Origin: Ophiura sarsii
Taxonomy: Eukaryota; Echinodermata; Ophiuroidea; Amphilepidida; Ophiuridae
Reading direction: 5' to 3'
NCBI GenBank assembly: GCA_035610835.1
Contig: CM069455.1
Coordinates: 18,613,874 to 18,677,873, forward strand
DNA length: 64,000 nucleotides
Of this stretch, positions 14,301 to 26,300 are shown piece after piece (the first letter of the stretch is position 1; each line of letters opens with the position of its first letter). A program made the position numbers and the translations under genes. The notes below the pieces were generated by a model. The model ran no database searches. It had not been told where the DNA came from and worked only from the letters and a program-made list of their open reading frames with translations.

Positions 14301-17300
14301 GGTCACCCCGACCCCCCCACCGGATTTGAACCACGGACCTCCAGCACCAGAGCCCAGATCCTAACTACTACACTACGGCTGTCAGTCACACTCGGCTCAG
14401 TATATTTGCCTCCTTATATAGCCTGGGTCCGTTTTGTAGCCCAAAAACCTGCACGCCGGGTTATAAAATCATTTTTCCCGCCCAGTTGCTGTGTGGTGTA
14501 GTAGAGTTAGGGTTAAAAGGAATTGTCTCTGTACACTAACACAGTGCAGCTATAGTTGGTAGGCTTCATACACTGCAACTAAAGTACAAAGTACATACAA
14601 GGGTGGTTCAAAAAAAGTTCACCCATTTTTGGCAGCTATTTTTAGCTACTTACTAATCAGATTTGGTAAATCTCTTTACATTTTATCAATGCAGAGGCTA
14701 TATTAAGCATTACTGGGCCAAAAATATAAGACTTAGCTCATTTGTTAATGAAATATGGAGCGTTTTCGAATGCAGTACATCGCAAGACCACATACAACAT
14801 ATGAAAGTGAGCGCTCGGATCGTGACACTCGGATCGACAATGTTTTGTTTTGATTATATAGTCATGAGATGAAAGTGAAGCATGGCTGGTGCTAAGACGA
14901 CGTAAAAATAAAACCTGTTTTACGGGCGGACGGACCTGTCAAGTAGGGTCGGTCGATCGTTTTTGTGGTTTTTTTACCTAAAATGTCATGAAAATTTGAA
15001 AAAATCTGGATTTTTTTTAATTTGTGAATTTTTTTTTAGATAGGTTGGCTATGTACATCAATAACAAACATAGGGCAGCATCATTGTTCCAAATAGCGGT
15101 AATCCAAGCACCCGAAATGATCCAATTTGTTGGCGTATTACCATTTTTTTCTGACCGATAACCACAATTTTGACACCAAAACAACTGAAAAAACAATTGC
15201 GGATAACAACAAATAGTGGCGGATAACCCAAATCTTCTGCTGGGTTATCCGCTGGATAACCATTTTTTTTAAATTTTTATTTTTAACGCTGGCAGCAATT
15301 ACTACAGACTTACATTTGGCAATGATGTTGTCTACGAAACCCATGGAGAATCGGAAGAAGATGAAGTCGCGTAAATGTGAAACCTGCAAAGGAAAACGTA
15401 AATGAGAAGGTAAAATAAAGGAATTTCAATATCAGACTGGACCAACCTATCCATGAAGACTGTCAGCTAAGGCGACAAAAAATAAACCTGTTGTACGGCC
15501 CTGACCGCTTCTTTTTTTCCTTCAATTTTTCAAAACAGTTGAAAATCACAAAATTTCACAAAATGTTTGTAAAAAACAAACAAACAAAATATGCCCGACC
15601 ATTGATTACCCTTATGAGTAAAACATATCAAAATGTCAATGACCAAAATGTGCGCACAGATAAACTAGAGCCATTTAAGCAACCCTTTCCTAACATGTTA
15701 AGTCTATGGAGAGTGTCTTGGTGTTGTGCTCCCTATAGCACTATTTTTGACACCATCAGGAATTAGCCGGCGATACAGGGCAGTCTAGGAAAAATATTAT
15801 ATCACATGATGATGAAACGGATGTGTATACTAAAAGAACGAAGATAAACGGTCGTGATAATATTTGTTAACAAATTTAACCTTAAGCAGTGAGCTGAAAT
15901 TCAGTTTAGACAACTGTACAGGGGTAAATGCTACTTTCTCTACATTTAATTTCAATGATCTTACCAGTTTACTGAATGTCGCATAGATATTCATCTCTTC
16001 TCTCTTGTTACCTTGGTAGAACGCTATCTCTTCACTGTTTGTAATCAGCCTAGAATTCACATATCTAAACTCTCCCTCGTACTGTTGCTCCTGCACTGTC
16101 ATTCTACCTGTGGGTCTACGTAACCTGTGTAAGAGATAAATATGGGCCATTATAATAGAAGAAAGAAGAAGAAAATTGCTACATTATTTTGCACACTTCT
16201 TTACAAATGTGTAAAAATAAAAATGTATGAAGTCTATTAAAAGGAACACAGAATCTATACAGCCAAAACTGCCTCAAACCAGTCCGGCCTAGAGCGGGAC
16301 ATTCCAAATAAACACTTTCCATGCGGCAGTCGTCTGCAGATGACAGTTCCAAAATATCACAAAATGTTTTAAAAATGTCAAACTTATTGAATTTCATTAC
16401 CATATTTGGATTCACCATGAGAAATGCATTCAAATAAGGAGAAACAAGTCTAGCATTGGTTCAGTAATTGTTGAGATACACTTTGAAAGTTGGGAAAGGT
16501 TTCTGAAAAATCTGTTCTGTATATGGTAAAACTAACTGGCTACATCAAAAGTGTTCCCAGTGCATATTCCCGAATCACTAAATAAAGTACACAAAAGTTC
16601 TTTGCTGGGAAGACAAACAACTGCTTAGAATGATACAGAAATACAAATTGATCAAGCAGGAAACAAGCCCTACTCTTAACCCCCTGAGAACTACCGGCCG
16701 ATTGGTCAGAAAGATAGATTCATCATTTATTGCGCCAATCAGAGACAGTGTTAGAATAATTGTATCCCTGATAAAGATTGGAGTGAAATATTTTACAAGC
16801 TGCATTTTAATTGGCTATTCAAATGAGTATATCTTGCAATAAACCAATCAGAACCACTGTAAGATAGGCCGGTAGTGCCCAGGGGGTTAACGGGAGCCAG
16901 TAAATTTCTAAGAATTATGATTCCTTGCTAAACCCCTCTATAGAGCCCTCTTCATCAAGCATCCCCACAAGACAGAAAGTGGTCAACCAGTCGCAAAACA
17001 GATTCCACCCACAAGATGGACTACAGATTAAAATATGAGTGCTGAAGACTTAATAATTAATTATCGATCCACACAATCTATCAATTTATTAATGTACAAG
17101 GAGAGTGTGATAACTGGTCGTCACCCAAAATATTTCCCTCATGGATATAGCTACATTTCTGTATATTTATTTGCAAAACGTGCTAAGTCCACAAAGTCTA
17201 ATTTGGAGAAAATCATGTTATTTTAATATGGACATTTTGGGATTGGTTGATTTGGTTAATATTGTATGGCTTAAGGTATGCCCATACGAAACTAAAATAA

Positions 17301-20300
17301 TGTGTTTGGTTGAAATCCTGAACCTTTGTTATTTTTGTTTGTTTCCAAAATACTATTGACTCAGTACTTTTGCCACTAAACAGTTTGATCCACTTTCTAG
17401 AAACACGCTTTATAACCACTATGGCTCTAAGTTCACCATTCCATTTTAAAGAGGCTGTCAAGTTACTTGAAAATCAAAAGAATGAATCCAAAATCCAATT
17501 CTCATTTCCATTTCTTTTTATACCTCTTGAATATTTTCGATAAAATGACCTAAAATTGCCATTTTCCCAACATTTTTGGATTTTTCGAAAGATTGACCAA
17601 CATATGACGTAAGACTAAATGTACAACAATTAATGTCATTTCAAATGAAAGATTAAAGTGTATGAAACTTCTTTTTTTAAACAACATTAAAATACACGAT
17701 GACTTAAATTTGTAATATCGCCGCAACGAAAACTGCAAAAGGTGATTCAAGTAAATTAGCTGCAGCTTCAAGAGGCCATCCATGTGTCGGCCATATTTGC
17801 TAGAACTAAATTCTGTTTCCCAGTTTAAAAAGACCAACATCACAGATACATTGTATCTAAATCTGTGACATGGATACTCATTTTAATAACCCGGTTCCAT
17901 TCCATGCATAGGGGAACATGCATTGACTATTTTATTGACTGCTGTTGTTACAGATGGCTGGTTTGGTTTGGTGTATGGTATACCGGGTGGTTCAAAAAAA
18001 AGTTGACCCAAGTTCAAAGTATTTTTTCAACCACATTTATAGTTTCAGAGAATGTGTGTTTACTTGGTCTTGATCAGCAGTAAATTTTGAAATTATCCTG
18101 AACAAATGGCGCGTTTAGCTTGTTTGGTTCTTCAGATATGGTTCATTACAGAAAGCATGCACAAAACTGACTTGTCCACGGGAGCGTCATTTAGTTTTTA
18201 TCTTCAACAAAACATCATGCTCTAGATTCAGAATTGAAAAGCCTGCCCTTACAAAGTATCCCAATCTCTGTGCTTATTCGTCATTCACATTCAACAAAGA
18301 AACGTAGGTAGGTATGTCATGCACCAGGCAGATGTTCCAGATGTCTCGTTTTTTTCTTTTTCTCCCTTTTTCACAATATGTGACCAATCGTGTGTAAGTC
18401 CACTTTGTGCATTCTATCTCTACTAAAGGACGCTCCCGTGGACAAGGCAGTTTTGTGCATGCTCTCAGTAATGAACCATATCTGAAGAACCAGCCAAGCT
18501 AAATTTACCATTTGTTCAGGATAATTTCAAAACTTACTGCTGATCAAGACTAAGTAAACAAAAATTCTCTGAAACTTTAAAATGTAGTTGAAAAGTTACC
18601 TAGAACTTGGGTCAACTTTTTTTTGAACCACCCGGTATAATGGAGACCCCCTTTGACAAGCTTTGCCAGGCAATTTGGCATGCATGCTTTTGTTTGCCTG
18701 GCTGCTGTGACGTTACAGGTGAACAGTAATACTTGTATTGAAGGTCGTGCATTGAATTGATCTGAACAACAAATACTACAGGAACTATAGTTTAATCAGT
18801 TCCAAATTGGTGAGAAATATTCGGTTTTCATCTCTCCGCATGCAAAATGAACCCACGCTTACGCACACGGCCACATGTACACAATTTGTGCCACACACAC
18901 GTGTCACACATATGATACACAGTGCGCTTGTTGCCTTTATGCATGACTGCATCCTTATGTATTCATTCGCTGCTTTAATGATGGTTCGCCAATTTGGAAC
19001 TGATCAAACTATAGAACCTTTTGTTACCAGCACGCATGAGTGAAGTGGATTCTCTCTATGCTATGCCACAGAGAAGCCCCTGATAGCAACAAATACAACA
19101 GATGAATACATCTGACATCATTAGCTTACCTCGTCAATATTAACCCTGAGGCTGCTAGATACAAAAGCATGTACCCAGGACCTTGGAATCCTATTGTATT
19201 GGTTAACTCACGTATATAGATGAATATATCTAGTATTGGCTGCAATTAAAGGAACATGTACTCAATCAATTTAAGTTACAAAACATATCGAAAAATATGT
19301 ACAGACATAAGAAATATTAACTTACCAACAGGTAATAAATGTAACTGTATTACTCCTACATAAACATATTAAATTATAAAGTTGTTGGGATATGCCTCCT
19401 CTTTAATTTGAGATATTGCACACTATGAATTGTTTATTATTGAGGAAGTTACAATCCCTAATGCAAGGTTAAGTATGATTTTCATTTTCTCATTTTCTTT
19501 TAAACACGGGGGAGAGTATGACAGGTTGAGCTTTACAGGTTTTATGATCATTGGTCTGTGTCATAACGTTCCGGGTCAACATAGCTAAAATAATGCTTAT
19601 TTAATTGTGTGGTCGTGATAAACTTAAATCTTTGTAACGCAAGTACATTTGTACAAATGTACTCGCGTTACAAAGATTTATTTATATCAGATAATTGTCC
19701 TGTATTGGCTAACCCAGTCATGATAATAGACTTCGGTCACCATATTTTTGAACTAAGGCTTCAGGCCTACTATATAAGGAGATACTAAATTAACTAAGAT
19801 CTGAGTAAATATCTCTTTAACCATCACTCTACACCCTGCATGAGAAGCTGATCAGTGTTGGCTATCCCATTGTCGACACTTAGCTCTTGTCTTGAACTAA
19901 GGTTTTGCTGATCTACATTGCTTATTATTGTATTTTCTAGCATAGACAATCTTGAATTAAGGTTGTGTATGTGGAACTTACTTTGCTAAGATTTGAGCAA
20001 AGATTAGCTACGCTGTTTGAAAACTTCTCTACGTCCGGTATGAGTAGCTGATCAGTGCTGAAAATCCTACAGATTATGTCGACGCTTAGCTAAATAGCCT
20101 TGATGCAAGGCTTTACATATTTATATTGGCTATAGTATATTCTAGCCCACAAGTCTTGACCTAAGGCTATACAGACTATACTATACAGTATGGAGATACT
20201 TACTTTGCTAAGATTTGAGTAAAGATCCGCTTCACTGTTTGAAAACTTCTCTACATCCTGTGTGAGTAGCTGATCAGCATTGACAATCCTATAGATGCTG

Positions 20301-23300
20301 TCTATGCTTAGCTAAATAGCCAAGAACCAAGGCTTTACAGATCTATATTGGCTATAGTTATTGCTATCCCACAAGCCTTGATCTAAATAAGGCTATATAC
20401 TATACAGGCTTTACACTTACTTTGCTAAGATTTGAGTAAAGATCCGCTACACTATTTGAAAACCTCTCTACGTCCTGCGTCAGAAGCTGGTCAGCGTTGG
20501 CTATCCTATTGTCCAAATTGGTCATCTTGTAGTATGTGAAACCCCTAACAATGAGATACAGATAATAAAACAACAAATTAAATGATAAATCCCCTACTCT
20601 GTATTCTACAAGCTCATATTTCACAATTACAAGTGGGACAGAGGTATGTTTTAGGAAAGAATTTTGACAACAACAACAAAAATCAAAATTTGCAAAAAAA
20701 ATCCTAACATTTGCTAACGATTTTTTTCTTCTTTTCTGAAATTTCTTTCAAAAAATGGGTCTGTCGGGCCTGTAGAACAGGGTGGGTTTTGTTGTTGTTG
20801 CACAATGGGTTTTAATTTTATGAGACCAATTATACGAACAGGTGGAAATCACCAAAGACATACCACCTTTATATAAATTCTATGTTCATTGAAAGGAAGT
20901 CCCACAATCAATACATGTTTGTGCCACACCAATAGGTAATACACCACCTTATTTACTATCTCTTCCTCCCCCACTTTCCAACCCGACTAATAAGCTTTCT
21001 TTTCTCGGGTGAGAAGGTGTTTTTACCCGTTCTCAATTACTCATTTGCCTCATGATCCAGTTGGTACTACTATGCAGCCCATTGTAGACCAAAACACCAG
21101 CATACTTCACTTTCATCACATAACCACTGGTTTCTGTCACCATTGTCTACTGCTGGTTCCCATTGACATTACATTAAAAATCCTCTCTCCCCCATGCCTC
21201 CCAACACAGCAGCTGCATCCTGAGGTACGTCCAGTGCTTTGCTCCTCATCTCATCCCTCCCGCCCACTATGCATCCCCTTCACTCCCCCCCCCCCCCACC
21301 TCTCTTACTTCTATCTCCCAATCTAGCTGCTACACTTTCTTACCTGAGATACTGGTCGTATAGTGCTTTGGTAAGTCTAGTTCTGAATCGTAATTTCATC
21401 TCATTCAAACCATACTGTAGAGAACAACAAAATACAATATCTTTAATGACTAGACTGATTTTACTGCTCAAACTAATTTAACCAAAAAGGGTAATTTATG
21501 CCATTTGCGACTCACATTTGGCTTGCCATTCTTCATCCTCACAAATTAAAATTGATAGTAGGTAAGTATACAGGGTCACAGGGTGAATGCAACAACAATG
21601 TGCACGGATTGTAACAGCTCTTTGACCTTGATGTGTGCATTGAACCATGAAATTGTTGTTTGTATAAAGCGTATTTAATCTAGTTTATTCCTCCGACAAA
21701 ATGAAAGCAATCGACTGAAAAATATACAAATTGTGACTACAGTTTTTGAAAGCTGAACCCCTTTTTTCACCATTCCAATTGGAATTAAACACAGTTAAGG
21801 GAAGTGTCAACACTTGCCCTTTTGTTCGTTGTTTTTTGCTTCTAATTAAGTATACATTTATTGAAAGTAAATTGAACGTGGAATCTGATTATGACATCAG
21901 TTTGACTCAATAAATACACATATTTTGATAAATTTACCCAAAAAAGTGATTTTTCAGACAGCATAACAACAAATAAATATTTGATTTTTTAAAAATTATA
22001 TTCAAGACAATTTTGCATCGGATCGGATCGGTTTTGTTTTTTCGAAATAACGCTTATTTTTCGAAATATTGACAAAACATCTGAAAAAGATAAATGTTAG
22101 GTTTGTTTGCATAAATGTTACTGTTAATTGGTGAGTAAGTTAAAATGCAAAAAATGAGAAAAATGAGAAAACTGATCCTAGAATAAAATGTTTTCTATAA
22201 GATAACAAATAACAGTTTAAAATTCTATAGCTTTTACTTCGAGTTATCTTATCTGAATTTTTGTAAAATTCTTTTAAAAATTGAACTTCTAAAAATGCAG
22301 ATTTAAAGAAAATATTAACATTTTCCACCATTTAAAGCTAGATCACATATGATGCCGTGATTTGCCATCCACGTAAATATTACACACACTAAGACCTACA
22401 CATAAAAGACTATCTTACCTTTAAAAGATTATTGACAAGAGAGATCTGAAAGTAAATTAAAAACACAACATCGTTATACTAACAGTACCAGTGATTACTT
22501 TGTGACAGAATCAGATAGCAAGCTATCAAATAATTGCTGCAGTTATCTTATTATGACCAGGCCTCAAATTAAGAATTGGAGAGGGCATGCTATTTAAGGC
22601 AATTTGAAAGGGCCACCAACTTTCTCCAAGGCAATTATGTACTTTTGAATGACATGAAAACAGTCAAAGATTGAGGGCATCAAGGCAAGGTGGGGCATCC
22701 AAGGTAATTGCCTTCGATATCATTTGAGCCTTGACTATATGACACATACTTGATAGTGGAATGCAACGCAAACAAGAAAATTAACAGACCATAATACTCC
22801 AAAATGTGTATTTTATGAATTTAGGCCATCACTTAAATATGGCTGATCCCATCAATTAGGTCTTTTACAGAGTTTATACTTGCATATATACCATCTAGGA
22901 ATTTGTGGTGATTTAAAGAGATTTCTAATTTGCATCTAATTTGCATGCTGTTTTAAGTTAAAATATCAAAAAGCCATTTTAGTCCTATCATTTCAATGCT
23001 TTTTAAATATTTGTCAATGATTTCTTCAGACATTGAAGTGGTTAAGAGGTTTTTTAATTTGGTTCAAGTTATATGTTGATATTGGGGGAAAAACTGCATC
23101 AGCATTTTGATGGTATTTTTGAAAGACTTGTGGATTGTTTAATTTTACAGTAAAATAAATGTATAGCACAAAAATTAAATTAGACACTTCAACAATTACA
23201 GAATCTTGATGGAATGCAATACTGATTTTTTTAAAGTGTATATTGAGGTTGTTCTTAAAAAATACATGTTTCTACCCAAAGTATGCCATGCTGATACATG

Positions 23301-26300
23301 TGCTATTTCATACTTGAAGGAAAATATCCTCTATGGTATATATTCCGTGCAGCTACAGCTACCATTTATGTCCAATTCCTGCCCTTTCCATCAATAATAA
23401 TATAATATAATAAACAGGCATTTAAGGGGGCTGTCTGTGCACCTTCAGGTACAGCCTCCGTAAAACTGCCGTAACTTCTTCATTATTCATTTAATCTAAA
23501 TGAAAGTATACATTTTTTTGCAGGAAAGGGTTCAATGAATCCAACCATGATCATGAAATTGACCATTTTGGAAAAAATTATAAAAAACATGTTTTTTGCC
23601 CCATTTTAGGTTCTGCAAAGATAACTCAAAATATATTTTGTCAAATTTTGTCATACTAGTTTTATTATATTCCTCATACAATTCCCTAGAAATCCTTTTT
23701 TTTCTTCTTGAAAATATTTATTATTTTTTTAATTAGAGACCAAAAAGTGCCAAAAAAATGTGATATTTTTTCCAAAAATGGTGATTTTCATGATATTGGA
23801 GGTTAAAAAACACTAATTCAAAAAATAATAAATATTTCCAACAAAAAAAAAAGAAGATTCCTAGGGAATTGTATGAGGAATATAATATAACTAGTATGAC
23901 AAAATTTGACAAAATATATTTTGAGTTATCTTTTCCAAACCTAAAATGGGTCAAAAAACGTGTTTTTTATCATTTTCTCCAAAATGGTCAATTTTATGAT
24001 CATAGTTGGATTCATTGAACCCTTCCCTGCAAAAAAATGTATACTTTTATCTAGATTAAATGAATAATGAAGAAGTTACGGCAGTTGTACGGAGGCTATA
24101 CGAAGGTGCACAGCCCCCTTAAAAGACGCATTTCAAACCGCAAGGAAACTCAATGCGCCACACAAAGATAAAATTTTTAAAAAAAATAAAAAAAATAATT
24201 AAAAACTAAAAATTAAGAAAACGCACAACCTGTACAATCATAAAATACCTTAACAAATTAACAAAATATATACATGAGTAAAAGGCAAAACACAATTGAA
24301 GTGCAAAAGTCAATACAACTGCTACATTTGGAAGTTATGATAATGAAACACTTGGAGTTTTTATTACCTATTGCATTTTATGTAAGTTATTAAATGTGAG
24401 CTTGCATGGTTTCTTTCCATAAAAAAACACATATTAAAGGTAGATGACCCAATTTTCAACTTGATGTTTTCTATTTTACATGAAAGGTCATCTTTAAAAT
24501 TGTTGCATTCCAAAGTTTGAGTTGCATAACTCCAATGGTTCTATTTTTAGAAGCGCAAGGTCAAAAGACATGTGCCCATTGAGTAGTACACAGACTACCA
24601 CCTTTGGCAGTAATTCACCACATTTTAGCCTATAATTTCCAAATGAAACATTTCTGGCCCCTAATATTTTACAGACATAATGAGAAAAATATGGGGATTC
24701 TTCTGATACCAAAATATCTTGATGTGAAAAAAAATTCATAGCCCCAAAAAAGTGATCGGGTCATATACCTTTAAATTAAATTTCACAAATTGGTGCTTTT
24801 GCAGGAAAGGAAACTTTATATTTGCAACATTTACTGGTGGCATTTCATGATTTTAAAAAGTTTTAAAAAAATGTAGACTTACTGCGGGCATTGCATAGAT
24901 GTACCGAAAAAGAAACTTCATAAATCTGTTGAAATCACGCCCTATGATTGCACTGAAAGACACAAATATATATATCAAAGGGTTAATGAAAATGCCTGAT
25001 CTACCATCAGTAGGTCTCCAAGTGCCTAGTATTAGGCGATAAAACAATAACTGTTTTATAACTGTCTCTACCAAACGGACCTCTCAGGTAGAGTCGATTG
25101 GACAAGCAGGTGGCTAAGCACTGAAACAACAAGTGATTGCTACAAATGAGATATAGTTTGAAAGAAGAACACATCAGCTTTTTAAGAATGAAAGGACACA
25201 TAGTGTTGCCTTATATCCATCAGAGGCTCTCCGCAGGACTTTCTGAAACTACGGGATATGCGCATACTTCAAACCTACGCGCACACTACGCCAACTTCTG
25301 GTCTCTCCAAAAGACAAAACTGAGAATAAGGACACTGTAGGCCCAGTGTACATGATCCCTTGTCAGGGTCAGACTACCTGGGGTCTTTGCTCCGAGTCAT
25401 ACATCGGAGAAACCGAACGCTCATTAAAGACACGTTTTCTAGAGCACAGGCGTCCTAGTTCCACCTCGTCCGAGGTATCCCAACACATCCATATTGAGTC
25501 ACCAGGACACAGCGTTGACTTAAAGTCAAGATCCTGGATAGGGATCCTCGTTGGTTTGAGAGAGGTGTCAAGGAGGCAATTTACATCAGAGCCAACCAAC
25601 CATCACTCAACAAAGACATGGGCAGGTACAAATTACCAAGAGTCTATGACCCGATTCTGACGCCACACCTCCAAAAGGTCAAGTCGCGTCATTAGTCTGC
25701 TGATGAAAGGTGTAGTAACACCTGAAAATTCCAGGTAATTATTTCTTGTGTTGAGATCGAAAGTTTAACTTCATATTACATCAGCTTTTTATTGACATGC
25801 ACAATATGAGTACATCATGAAATGATGATAACTGAACTGCCTCCTCTAAGAATGAGTGATTTACCATTCAATAGCTGTACAGGGATGTAAGTGGTGTTCC
25901 CAAAAAACCAGGATATTTACTCTGAACGAGCGTAGCGAGTTCCCGAAAGCTTGTGGAGGTATTTGCAGGGGTCCAGGGTGCGCAGCCCCTGGCGGGGGTC
26001 TAAGGGGGAAGCGCCCCCTGTACCATTCTGTATCATCCACACATCAGCCAGATACTTTGCTCCTATAGTTTGATCAGTTCCACGCGCACAAAAATAATCC
26101 AAGCGTACACCTGCTGTAAGGAGGCTTTGCCAATTTGGAGCAGATTAAACTAAAACAGAATGTATAATGCATTTTATATCATACCCAAACATCACTGGAG
26201 TCATCCTCTTTGTACAGTTTATATAAGGATCAATGAACTGTGTCCTCTAAGAATGAGTGATTTACCATTCAATAGCTGTACCATTCTGTATCATCCATAC

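Noticed and set aside
19212..19239. 28-nt version of ABCD3 exon 10 ending at an internal GTGAGT
   Set aside because: Reading through the GTGAGT gives a continuous match to PMP70 into [16 protein letters not shown], so it is not a splice site.
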